DNA of 64,000 nt from Phaeosaccion multiseriatum (Eukaryota > Ochrophyta, other classes). Numbering within the stretch: position 1 is the first letter of the stretch; each line of letters begins with the position of its first letter. Positions 11,893 through 20,419 of this stretch are shown here, in pieces. A program made the position numbers and the translations under genes. The notes beneath the pieces are model-generated. The model did not search any database. It saw nothing but the letters and a program-made list of their open reading frames with translations, and was not told the origin of the DNA. The stretch is taken from positions 806,001 through 870,000 of the forward strand of contig OZ218956.1 of assembly GCA_965112735.1 (NCBI GenBank), written 5' to 3'.

Positions 11893-13160
11893 AGCCCAGC
11901 CGGCATTAATGGGACACACACAGCCCGACCGACGCGTTTGCTGGCCATAACATGCCCACGCCGTGCATTGGCTCAGCACAACAGGCCCAACTGAGATACT
12001 ACATTGCCACAACAGCGCCAAGTGGGGCCTTGGATGGGCTCAAATGGCCCAATCTGGCTCTGTGCTGGGATCAGAAAAGCCCAAAGCCCGAACAACGCGT
12101 TTGCTGGCCACAACATGCCCACGCCGGGCATTGGCTCAGCACAACAGGCCCAACTGAGATACTACATTGCCACAACAGCGCCAAGTGGGATGGGCTCAAA
12201 TGGCCCAATCTGGCTCTGTGCTGGGATCAAGACAGCCCAAAGCCCGCATTTGTGGGGCACACGCAGCCCGAACGACGCGTTTGCTGGCCACAACATGCCC
12301 ACTCCGGGCATTGGCTCAGCACAACAGGCCCAACTGGGATACTACATTGCCACAACAGCGCCAAGTGGGGCCTTGGATGGGCTCCAATGGCCCAATCTGG
12401 CTCTGTGCTGGGATCAAAAAAGCCCAAAGCCCGCATTTGTGGGCCACACACAGCCCGAACAACGCGTTTGCTGGCCACAACATGCCCACGCCGGGCATTG
12501 GCTCAGCACAACAGGCCCAACTGAGATACTACATTGCCACAACAGCGCCAAGTGGGGCCTTGGATGGGCTCAAATGGCCCAATCTGGCTCTGTGCTGGGA
12601 TCGAAAAAGCCCAAAGTCCGCATTTGTGGGGCACACACAGCCCGATCAACGCGTTTGCTGGCCACAACATGCCCACGCCGGGCATTAGCTCAGCACAACA
12701 GGCCCAACTGAGATACTACATTGCCACAACAGCGCCAAGTGGGGCCTTGGATGGGCTCAAATGGCCCAATCTGGCTCTGTGCTGGGATCAAAAAAGCCCA
12801 TAGCCCGCATTTGTGGGGCACACACAGCCCGAACGACGCGTTTGCTGGCCGCAACATGCCCACGCCGGGCATTGGCTCCGCACAACAGGCCCAACTGAGA
12901 TACTACATTGCCACAACAGCGCCAAGTGGGGCCTTGGATGGGCTCAAATGGCCCAGGGCACACACAGCCCGAACGACGCGTTTGCTGGCCACAACATGCC
13001 CACGCCGGGCATTGGCTCAGCACAACAGGCCCAACTGAGATACTACATTGCCACAACAGCGCCAAGTGGGGCCTTGGATGGACTCAATTGGCCCAATCTG
13101 GCTCTGTGCTGGGATCAGAAAAGCCCAAAGCCCGAGCAACGCGTTTGCTGGCCACAACAT
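11893..13160 (+). repeat. Satellite block 1 (187/163-bp family)
   Basis: About seven tandem monomers with more private variation than the large array: ACGCCGGGC in place of ACTCCGGGC, a deletion near 12188 and a shortened monomer near 12954. It ends inside a monomer at CCACAACAT, where the full F1 element starts. Confidence 0.95.
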
Positions 13161-13161
13161 C

Positions 13162-13632
13162 GCTGCTTCAGCAGCGGAGCCACGGAAGTTCTGTTCTCGC
13201 AGAGTGGAGTCGACGGAGAAACAGGGTATTGAGAGCCGAGGGGTAGGGTATGGAGCGTGGGCGCGTGTGTGGACCCCGAGGGGGGTTTAGGATAGAAATA
13301 TATATGGCAGCAGATGGAAAAGCAGTGTTCTCTGCTGCTCGAGCTCAGAAGAGGAGGAGCCCTGCTGCACTCGCCACCCTACCGTGATTGAAGGAGATCG
13401 AGAGCAGGTACGCGGGGGTGTGGGCAAGCAGGGAGGAGAGTAGAGACGGTGGTGTAGGAAAGCAAGGATCGCAGTAGGGCCCGACTGCTTCTCTTGTGAG
13501 GGTGAAGATGCTGTGTGCTTACTTGTGTCATGCTAACAGTTGCAAACACAAGATGTGCCCCCAATGCTAACAGTTGCAAGGGCTTGCGCTACGCACACGC
13601 ATCTAGTAGAAGTTAGAGACCCTTAGCCTGGT
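13162..13632 (+). promoter_or_regulatory. F1 left terminal region / 5' leader
   Basis: This non-coding region is shared by all F1 copies (9907, 13162, 55718, 58393, 61068). It starts with a perfect hairpin (CGCTGCT, loop TC, AGCAGCG), has GGTATTGAGAGCCG at 13225, and two close copies of ATGCTAACAGTTGCAA near 13530 and 13565. Presumed to hold the promoter and the recombinase site; no TATA box is assigned. Confidence 0.6.
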
Positions 13633-13917
13633 GTGGTATGGAGCTCTCACCGGGCAAAAGGTTTTTTCTTTCTTCTCTCGCCGGTGACGGGGCTTCCACG
13701 CTCCCTCGTCGCCCTTTCCTCTCCATCCGTGTCGCGGGGTTCTTCCACCCTAATCTCTCCGCCTCCTCCCTTCCCCACCGCGTGTGGTCCTTTTCCTGCG
13801 GCGTGGTGTTCCTTCCCGCCCAAATCCTCTGCCGCAGCCGCCGCACCAACCGCCCCACCGCAGCCGTCCTGCCTGCGCCCTCAGCACCTGTTGTCCATCG
13901 CCCCGGAGCAGCTCAGC

Positions 13918-15726
13918 ATGTCTGTCTATGGCTCCTCGGCGGATCTCCGCCTCACCTTCGACGATTCCTTCTCGGACAAAGCTTTTGTGGTTATTAAGGA
14001 GGCTGACAACGAGCTCGACTTCATGGCCGGCACTCTCTCTATGGGGGGCACCTCGTCACAGCCCACCTACACCCTGCGCTACCTGGACGACTCTGACAAC
14101 CTGACTTTCGATGAGTGGACCTCGCTACTCGCCAAGGGGGCCAAATTTCGACGGACCCCTACCCTCAAAGTCCGCTCTCGCCCCACCACTCCGCTAGAGG
14201 AAGGGGTCCTCTGGCACCTTATCTCCGACGCTACCCTCGAGCAGCTCGCACCCGGGGGGCCTGCCCAACTGGATCCCGCAGCCCGCCACCTTGGGGCCCT
14301 TTTTGACCCCATGGAGCGCGAGGCGGCAGCTGCCGAGCTTGTGGAGGAGGAGAGGCCCGCTACAGACGCGGAGGGGGTGGAGGAGGTTGCCGCTGGAGGG
14401 GGTGATACTTCCCCGGGGGACGCGGAGGTGGATGCCGAGGATGGCGAGGAGGAGGGGAAGGAACACGAGGCCGAGCCGGCCGCAGACGCGGCCATGGTGG
14501 TGGCTCCTGTCTCTGCGACGACGCCCCAAGCCCCTGTGACGCAGGAGCTCCGCGATTTGGAGCTCGCCGCCCACCGCATGGAGTTGGAGGAGCGCATGGC
14601 TGCCGTTCGCGACCGCCAGCGTCATCGGGAGTTGGCGTCCCAACTCGACCTCGACAAGCTCGCCCAAGCCCGTGCCCTCTCCGCCAAGGAATCTGCGGTC
14701 GCCCTCAGTCGCGCTTCCCGTGACGCCGAGGCCCTTGCCCTCTCGGAGGCGACCTGCACTGAATCCAAAGGTAAAGAAATTCCCACTGCTGCCCTCCTGC
14801 TCAACAGAGGCACCGCCAGCCCGGTCATCAAGAGGGGTGCTGCGGGGATGAAGGAAGTCGCCCAACGCTTCCACATCACCGCCTCCACTGCCCTCGACCC
14901 CATCTCCTTGCTGGGGCTTCGCTCGGGCTGTCTCGGCCTCGTCGACGACTTCCAACTGGAATGCGTGGCCCCCGTCGCGGCCGCAGTGGCCAACAAGGCC
15001 AGCACTACCCTCGACATGACGGAGCTGAAGCAGCGTAGTGCGGAAGGGGGGGGGGCCGTCACCCCCCTCCCGAAGGTGCAGCGCCGACCACCGACCACCC
15101 TCCATGCCCTCCACCTCACCCTTACGAATTTTGTGGCCCTCTTCCACATGGTGTTCCCCGCCAACTCGGACATCTTCACCGACTTCACCACCCTCGTGGC
15201 CCTGCTAGCGGAGGTGGTGCCTCGCCACGAGCCCCTGTTTCTCGGCATGACGCCGTCCATCACCATCACGGTTCTCAACAAGTCGCTGGCGCTGCACACC
15301 GCCGAGTGCGCCCGCTGGATCGGCCGCCAACCCCTGCCGGTGCGCGACTTCTCCACCGCCCCCGTCTTCTCGCTGGACTCCATGCTCACTGCGGGGGCCT
15401 CGCCGTCGGCGGCGATGCTGCACATGGAAGGCATGGTGGCCACTGCGGTGGCCGCCGCTCTGCACACCTTTCCTGCCGTTCGAGGAGGGGGAGGGGGCCT
15501 CACTGCGAGCCGGGGAATCTGCCTCGGCCTCCTGAAGACGCGCACCTGCACCACCCCCGACTGCCCCTTTGCCCCCTGCACTCCCAGCACCCTCACCTTC
15601 CCGCAGAAACGCCAAGCCCTCACTGCCCTCAAGACTCTCGGCACCCAGCCCTCCCCCGTTGACTGCGCTCACGCGCTGTCCATGGCCCAGCAGTTGGACC
15701 TCACGGGCGTGCCCTGGTGGCAATGA
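13918..15726 (+). CDS. F1 ORF1, gag-like protein
   Basis: The frame is open from 13633, but the first in-frame ATG is at 13918 (MSVYGSSADL), giving 602 residues ending in TGA. The N-terminal 120 residues are compact. An Ala/Glu/Asp-rich acidic stretch follows (about 14310-14500), then a predicted coiled coil (HRMELEERMAAVRDRQRHR onward, 14570-14760), and a mostly helical C-terminal part. The end has a cysteine cluster (CLGLLKTRTC, then CPFAPC, 15520-15582) that could be a zinc knuckle. Position upstream of RT and the coiled coil plus Cys layout fit a structural (gag-like) protein of DIRS-type elements; no family match is claimed. The RT frame continues in the same phase after the stop. Confidence 0.7.
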   Translation: MSVYGSSADLRLTFDDSFSDKAFVVIKEADNELDFMAGTLSMGGTSSQPTYTLRYLDDSDNLTFDEWTSLLAKGAKFRRTPTLKVRSRPTTPLEEGVLWHLISDATLEQLAPGGPAQLDPAARHLGALFDPMEREAAAAELVEEERPATDAEGVEEVAAGGGDTSPGDAEVDAEDGEEEGKEHEAEPAADAAMVVAPVSATTPQAPVTQELRDLELAAHRMELEERMAAVRDRQRHRELASQLDLDKLAQARALSAKESAVALSRASRDAEALALSEATCTESKGKEIPTAALLLNRGTASPVIKRGAAGMKEVAQRFHITASTALDPISLLGLRSGCLGLVDDFQLECVAPVAAAVANKASTTLDMTELKQRSAEGGGAVTPLPKVQRRPPTTLHALHLTLTNFVALFHMVFPANSDIFTDFTTLVALLAEVVPRHEPLFLGMTPSITITVLNKSLALHTAECARWIGRQPLPVRDFSTAPVFSLDSMLTAGASPSAAMLHMEGMVATAVAAALHTFPAVRGGGGGLTASRGICLGLLKTRTCTTPDCPFAPCTPSTLTFPQKRQALTALKTLGTQPSPVDCAHALSMAQQLDLTGVPWWQ

Positions 15727-15831
15727 GGGCGCCCTGGCGCCGACGGACCCTCGACGGTGCCATCAGGGAGCGATAAGGAGGGCCCTCCACCCGCGGAGGG
15801 CCGGCCGCCACGGCGGCCCCCTGAAGGGGCC
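15724..15831 (+). promoter_or_regulatory. Possible stop-codon readthrough signal
   Basis: ORF1 ends in TGA at 15724, and the same frame stays open through the whole RT-RNase H ORF. A small hairpin follows at once (GGCG 15728-31, CGCC 15738-41). Then come GGCCCTCC/GGAGGGCC with a 6-nt loop (15781-15802), GGCCGC/GCGGCC with a 4-nt loop (15803-15818) and GGCCCC/GGGGCC with a 5-nt loop (15815-15831). The last two overlap and would be alternatives. The first ATG of the RT frame is only at 16207. A simple nonsense mutation (CGA to TGA) is the other explanation. Confidence 0.45.
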
Positions 15832-18045
15832 CTGTACCGCAGGTCGGCCGACCCAGCCTGGGTGGAGCAGACTTTCCTGAGTGCGTCAGCGTTGGGCAGC
15901 AGGGCGAGGGGTGGGGGGGTGTGCTTTAGCTCCGCCGTGGTCAAACTCCACGACCAAGGCTTGGCGGCTTTCCACGGCGACTTGGGGGCCTACGTGGAGT
16001 GGCTCGGCCCTCCCTTCGCCCCCGACTACTTCCACACCGACCGCATTCGTGCTGTCTTCGCAGGAGTGCCGCTGTGGCCAGAGTTGGAGGAAATCACCAC
16101 CAAGGGGGCCACCGTACCTGGGGAGTTTTCTGCCGTCACTTCTCCGCAGCGCCTTGCCTACCGCAACCACGAGGGAGGGCGTGAACATGCCGTCGCCTTG
16201 GAGGCCATGGCGGCCGCCAGTGCCGCTGCCGGTCAAGTTTTGCTTGTGTCGCTCTCGGTGGCCTTGCAATATTTTTCCCAATTCAGGCACTCCTTCTTGA
16301 GCGCCATCCTCAAGCCGAACGGAAAGCTACGCCAGGTCCTCGACCCCTCCTGCTCCCTCCACGGCGAGCCCACTTCCAACAGCCAGACGGACAAGACGCG
16401 CCTCGTCGACATGAAGGGGCAGAACGCTTTGCTGGAGATTATCACGCACATCTACAACTTGAATGTCTCCCTCGCCCCCGCAGCGTGGGATATTTTGATC
16501 TCCAAGACCGACGTCTCTGCTGCCTTCAACTGGGTCTACTACTCCCGCAGTGGCGCGCTCTGGCCCTTCTTCTGCTCCATCATTGGCTCAGTCGTCATCT
16601 TCGATCTTCGCTGCGCCTTCGGCCCCTGCTCCTCTCCTGCCTTCTACTTCGTGCTGGCCCAGAGCATCGTTGCCGTCATCCTTGCTACTCCACTCGCGGC
16701 GGAGATTGTCATCCCCTCGTGCTGCAATGGCCGCATCCCCGGCCTCGAGCTTGTACAAGTGGAGGAGCAGAAATGCCAACGGCGGAAAATGCGAGGTGCT
16801 CCGACGGCGGCGGTTTCGGCAGCTCAACAATCGGCGGCTTGCCACGGAGACGACACTATCGCTGTCTGGGCGGTCCCTCGGGACGTCCCCGCCCTCCAGC
16901 GCTGCGCAGGGGCCTTGCGGCTGAGTGCCCTCATACTTTCTACGCACTATAACCTCTTCAGCTGGCCGGGGGAGCACCCTCATGTCCCCTCCTGCATCAA
17001 CCTCGAGAAGCACGGCGTAGAGGGGAGCTGGCTCTCCTGCCAGCGGGTCTTGGGCATCATGATTGACACTGTGCGGGGGACTGCTTCGCTCCGCCCCGAT
17101 AAGCTGGAGGAGCTGCAGATTCTTTTGGCTGAGTGGGGGCCAGAGCGACATTTTGCCTCGCTGAAGGAGCTCCAGTCTGTCATCGGGAAACTCCGGAGCA
17201 TGAGCTACTGCGTAGGGCCCGGTCGCTACATGCTCCGCCAGCTCACCAACCTCACTCGACACTGCGGCTTCTCGCCCCACGCTCGCATCACGCTCTCCTC
17301 TCAAGCGCACTTCGACCTGCAGCGGTGGCGGGATCTTTTAGATTGGGGGGTGAAAGATCCCTCCGTCTTGGTCCGCCCTTTAGAATTGATGGTGAAGCGA
17401 GTCCCGGATATCGTATTGGATGGAGATGCAGCAGTGTGGGTGGACTCAGAGGGGGCTATCAGGGGGGGAGGCATTGTGTGGGAGGCAGCAGGACTTTTCG
17501 CGCAGTGGGAGTGGCCTCCCGAGGTACGGGCTGCTCACCAGGCGTCTCCACAGCTCATCTCCATCAACGACCTCGAGATGGCAGTGATTGTGGTGGGCAT
17601 CTGCACTTTTTGGCTGCACGACCCAGCCAGCTTCTGTCTCGCTGGCGTCTTGGTCAGAGGGGACAACACCAGCTCCCTCTCGTGGATTGAGCACCAGGGA
17701 GCGGCCAACAGTGACATTTCCAATGGTCTGGCAGGACTGGTGGGCCTTTTGGAGATCGGAGCGCAGTGCAGCCTCAACGTCGAGCACGTCGAAGGGGCGA
17801 AGAACATCATCCCCGACGGCCTCAGCCGCTACTCCCTCGATTATCTCATCGGTACTGACCACCTTTCTCCCATCTCTCCCATGTTTCAGCCGCTGACGGA
17901 GTGGCAACAGCTGGAGCCCAACTCAACGATTATGGACGCCGTTTTCGCAACCTTGCGTGGGGAGCCGCAGCGAGCGGTCTCAGGCCTGCAACCGTTCGTC
18001 GCTACGCGACGGTCCAGCGTCAGTGGACTGACTTCTGCGGTCTAG
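15727..18045 (+). CDS. F1 reverse transcriptase - RNase H
   Basis: DIRS-type polymerase. RT boxes in order: AILKPNGKLRQVLDPS (16303), SKTDVSAAFNWV with the first Asp (box A), FGPCSSPAFYFVL (box B), CHGDDTIAVW (box C; the usual YxDD is HGDD, both Asp kept), then RVLGIMIDT. RNase H follows: VDSEGAIRGGGI, INDLEMAV, VRGDNTSSLSW and EHVEGAKNIIPDGLSRY, supplying the acidic residues and the final H...N..D.LSR box. No ATG lies in the first 480 nt. Translation therefore either continues past the ORF1 TGA or starts at ATG 16207 (GGCCATGG context), which is still before the first RT box. The 3' end overlaps the recombinase frame by 145 bp. The reading frame is intact, which suggests recent activity. The enzyme would copy the element RNA into DNA. 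Confidence 0.88.
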   Translation, partial: GRPGADGPSTVPSGSDKEGPPPAEGRPPRRPPEGALYRRSADPAWVEQTFLSASALGSRARGGGVCFSSAVVKLHDQGLAAFHGDLGAYVEWLGPPFAPDYFHTDRIRAVFAGVPLWPELEEITTKGATVPGEFSAVTSPQRLAYRNHEGGREHAVALEAMAAASAAAGQVLLVSLSVALQYFSQFRHSFLSAILKPNGKLRQVLDPSCSLHGEPTSNSQTDKTRLVDMKGQNALLEIITHIYNLNVSLAPAAWDILISKTDVSAAFNWVYYSRSGALWPFFCSIIGSVVIFDLRCAFGPCSSPAFYFVLAQSIVAVILATPLAAEIVIPSCCNGRIPGLELVQVEEQKCQRRKMRGAPTAAVSAAQQSAACHGDDTIAVWAVPRDVPALQRCAGALRLSALILSTHYNLFSWPGEHPHVPSCINLEKHGVEGSWLSCQRVLGIMIDTVRGTASLRPDKLEELQILLAEWGPERHFASLKELQSVIGKLRSMSYCVGPGRYMLRQLTNLTRHCGFSPHARITLSSQAHFDLQRWRDLLDWGVKDPSVLVRPLELMVKRVPDIVLDGDAAVWVDSEGAIRGGGIVWEAAGLFAQWEWPPEVRAAHQASPQLISINDLEMAVIVVGICTFWLHDPASFCLAGVLVRGDNTSSLSWIEHQGAANSDISNGLAGLVGLLEIGAQCSLNVEHVEGAKNIIPDGLSRYSLDYLIGTDHLSPISPMFQPLTEWQQLEPNSTIMDAVFATLRGEPQRAVSGLQPFVATRRSSVSGLTSAV

Positions 18046-18552
18046 CAGGCGTTCCCGTGTTACTGTTTGGAGATGACGACCCTCGCAATGCGGAGGTATT
18101 CATGGCGTTCATAGCGTGGTGCCGAGAGGAGAGGGGCAACGGTGCGGCCACTCTGAGGGGCAAGGGCCCAGGGGTGAATGACCTCTTCTCGCGGGAGGGG
18201 CTCAAGGGGCCTGCAGTCGGGAGGCAGGTCCACCTGCTCCTTCGGAGCTACAGGCTGGAGGACGGAGACAGCGTACAGCAGCTGCCAGTAGACGTGGACA
18301 TTCTTCGCAGCACCAGACGGGAGCTGCGAGGGGAGGGGGAGAGAGGGCACATGTTAGGGGCCCTCATCCTCCTGGGGTGGTTCTTTCTCATGCGAGTGAG
18401 CGAGTTCGCCCCGAACAGTGTGAGTGGAGGGACAGATGAAGACTACATTCTCACTCATCACGATGTTACCTTCGCAGATAGAGCGAGCCGGAGCTACACT
18501 GGACAAGAGGCGCTTGCCGCGATCGAGGAAGGAGTGGAGCTGTGCCGCGTCA

Positions 18553-18641
18553 TGTTAGAAGTCGTGCTTTTGCTAGACTGGTACCTACCCTCTGAATTCA
18601 GACCGGGAGGTACCAGTCTAGCAAAAGCACGACTTCTAACA
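18553..18641 (+). repeat. Hairpin MITE unit, left (89 bp)
   Basis: Starts TGTTAGAAGTCGTGCTTTTG and ends with its complement, with GAATTC near the centre. The arms differ slightly (CTACCCTCTG against CAGACCGGGAG). It is the mirror image of the unit at 19079. Confidence 0.8.
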
Positions 18642-18810
18642 AGCCCTAGGGCTTGTTAGAAGTCGAACCCCCCCCCCCCCACCGCACATAGTGGAGAGAA
18701 GTAACTCGCAGTCTGGGAATCAGACTAATGGGTGCCAGCCGGTACCAATTTTCGCCGAAAAACACACTTTTTTCACAAGCTACAGCCAGGATTCGAACTC
18801 GCAATGGCCT

Positions 18811-18913
18811 TGTTAGAAGTCGTGCTTTTGCTAGACTGGTACCTACCCTCTGAATATATATAATAAATATTCAGAGGGTAGGTACCAGTCTAGCAAAAGC
18901 ACGACTTCTAACA
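18811..18913 (+). repeat. Hairpin MITE unit, centre (103 bp)
   Basis: Same ends as the outer units, but with perfect CTACCCTCTGAAT arms and an AT-rich loop (ATATATAATAA). This unit is the symmetry centre of the composite element. Confidence 0.8.
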
Positions 18914-19078
18914 AGGCCATTGCGAGTTCGAATCCTGGCTGTAGCTTGTGAAAAAAGTGTGTTTTTCGGCGAAAATTGGTACCGGCTGGCACCCATTAGT
19001 CTGATTCCCAGACTGCGAGTTACTTCTCTCCACTATGTGCGGTGGGGGGGGGGGGGTTCGACTTCTAGCATTAGGGCT

Positions 19079-19167
19079 TGTTAGAAGTCGTGCTTTTGCT
19101 AGACTGGTACCTCCCGGTCTGAATTCAGAGGGTAGGTACCAGTCTAGCAAAAGCACGACTTCTAACA
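19079..19167 (-). repeat. Hairpin MITE unit, right (89 bp)
   Basis: Inverted copy of the left unit, ending at the GTCA target duplication. Confidence 0.8.
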
Positions 19168-19635
19168 GTCACTCTCGTCTTCACTGGTAGCAAGACGGAC
19201 ACCTTCAGGAGAGGAGAAGTGCGGACACACGAGCGGACGGGGGTCGTCGACTTGTGTCCAGTGGAGGCTGCCCTGGAGGCGGTGCGCTGCCACTACCGAC
19301 GAACGGAGCAGGAGCGGGAGGCAGCAGGGGGTAGTGCCCTCCTTTCCTCCTATGTGGAGGAGTCGGGGAGGAGGAAGTGCGTCACCTCCCACCAAGTCAG
19401 CAAGGCACTGAAGAGGGGAGCTCAGCAGATTGGTAGGGATCCAGCACGCATCTCATCCCACTCCTTGCGGAGCGGTGGGGCTACGGCATTGGCGGCAAGC
19501 GGCGCTGACTGGCGACTCCTGCAGTTCTGGGGCAGGTGGGCGTCGGCGACAGCCTTTCAGTACGCGCACCGTACGGTGGAGGAGGCTCTTGGCTGGGCAG
19601 GGCGCATGCTGCATGCAGACACGGCAGCGCCCTGA

Positions 19636-19781
19636 GGACTTTGGGTGAATGGGGGATGAGCGGTTCCTCTGAACCGCTGCCCCCAAAGGCCCGTGCTCGC
19701 CCCCGTCAGGGGAGCGACACCCCAGGGACACTGTGTGCCTCGAGGTGAGTCCTTCTTAGGACTGCACTCTTCATGAAAAGT
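19636..19781 (+). promoter_or_regulatory. F1 right terminal region (truncated)
   Basis: Non-coding. It shows hairpin AGCGGTTC-CTCT-GAACCGCT (19659-19678), then a GC-rich stem near 19694-19717, then hairpin AGTCCT-TCTT-AGGACT (19749-19764). Other F1 copies continue another 110 bp or so to GCGAGAAC; this copy stops after ATGAAAAG. No AATAAA is seen. Confidence 0.65.
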
Positions 19782-19782
19782 A

Positions 19783-20066
19783 ACGCCGGGCATTGGCTCA
19801 GCACAACAGGCCCAACTGAGATACTACATTGCCACAACAGCGCCAAGTGGGGCCTTGGATGGACTCAATTGGCCCAATCTGGCTCTGTGCTGGGATCAGA
19901 AAAGCCCAAAGCCCGAGCAACGCGTTTGCTGGCCACAACATGCCCACACCGGGCATTGGCTCAGCACAACAGGCCCAACTGAGATACTACATTGCCAACA
20001 CAGCGCCAAATGGGGCCTTGGATGGGCTCAAATGGCCCAATCTGGCTCTGTGCTGGGATCAAAAAA
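19783..20066 (+). repeat. Satellite remnant, about 1.5 monomers
   Basis: Monomer sequence between the F1 right end and the F2 left end. One monomer carries a small rearrangement (GCCAACACAGCGCCAAATGG). It ends in GGGATCAAAAAA, directly against F2. Confidence 0.95.
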
Positions 20067-20419
20067 AGCCTGTTCAGCAGCGCAGCAACGGAACTTTGTT
20101 TCTCGCGGAACAGAGACGAGGAAGAGGTGGGAGACCTGGGAGCCAGCAGGGCGAAGCGTCAGCGTAGGTGCTTGGTACCGCCCCAAGGGGGGGGGTCCCC
20201 TCTGGGGAGATGTACAGTATGTCAGTGAAGCAGGGAATTTAGATTTTTCAGAAGAGGAGAGACCTTGGCGTGTGCTGTCACTTACTGAGGCGGCGGAGAC
20301 AGAGCCCAGGAAGAGTGGAGCACACTGTCAAGGAGGAGAGTAGATACTGGTGTGGTGGAAAGCGAGCCTCTTGTCCTGGGCCCGGACAGAGCGCTTGTGT
20401 CGGCCAAGGGGACCCGCCT

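Larger units (their letters stand above)
18553..19167 (+). mobile_element. 615-bp composite foldback element with 4-bp target duplication
   Basis: The whole segment is a near-perfect inverted repeat, with arms of about 300 bp and a centre near 18860. Termini are TGTTAGAAGTCG and CGACTTCTAACA. GTCA flanks it on both sides (18549-18552 and 19168-19171), and the related F1 copy at 10532-10535 has a single GTCA at the same point. It contains three small hairpin units separated by two inverted copies of a segment of 165-169 bp. No coding capacity. TGT...ACA ends with a 4-bp duplication suggest a non-autonomous cut-and-paste DNA transposon; the superfamily is not settled. Confidence 0.85.
17901..19635 (+). 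pseudogene. F1 tyrosine recombinase, split by a 615-bp insertion
   Basis: The two open parts are 17901-18552 and 19172-19635. They are in frame once the insertion and one copy of its 4-bp target duplication are ignored. Part 1 has an N-terminal SAM-like core-binding stretch (ATVRRYATVQRQW) and the first catalytic Arg in LMRVSEF (18393). Part 2 has HSLRSGG (His 19459, Arg 19468) and the nucleophile Tyr in FQYAH (19561). R, H-x-x-R and Y are all there, so the gene was probably intact before the insertion. It would join the cDNA circle to the target, replacing an integrase. It overlaps the RNase H end in another frame; the first ATG of part 1 is only near 18100, so its start is unresolved. Confidence 0.85.
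13162..19781 (+). mobile_element. F1: near-complete DIRS-type (tyrosine recombinase) retroelement
   Basis: Order: left terminal region with end hairpin, ORF1 (gag-like), RT-RNase H, tyrosine recombinase, right terminal region with hairpins. RT plus RNase H plus tyrosine recombinase, with no DDE integrase or protease seen, is the hallmark of the DIRS/Ngaro/PAT group. There are no long direct terminal repeats. The left end is in satellite at CCACAACAT. At the right, satellite resumes at ACGCCGGG, about 4 bp further along the monomer. The right end is about 110 bp shorter than other F1 copies (stops after ATGAAAAG). Length is 6,620 bp, or about 6.0 kb without the nested 615-bp insertion. The recombinase is inactivated by that insertion, so this copy cannot move by itself. 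Confidence 0.85.

Noticed and set aside
14194-15644. Long minus-strand frames (317 and 340 residues) opposite ORF1
   Set aside because: Shadow frames of a GC-rich coding region; composition follows the plus-strand codons and no domain is seen.
15757-15759. GTG start for RT
   Set aside because: GTG starts are not expected for a eukaryotic nuclear element; readthrough or ATG 16207 is more likely.
18780-18945. tRNA gene in the foldback spacer
   Set aside because: The T-loop-like GTTCGAATCC is present, but T stem, D arm and acceptor stem do not pair.
13162-19781. LTR retrotransposon (Gypsy/Copia) for the full element
   Set aside because: No long direct terminal repeats, no protease or DDE integrase; a tyrosine recombinase with R, HxxR and Y is present.
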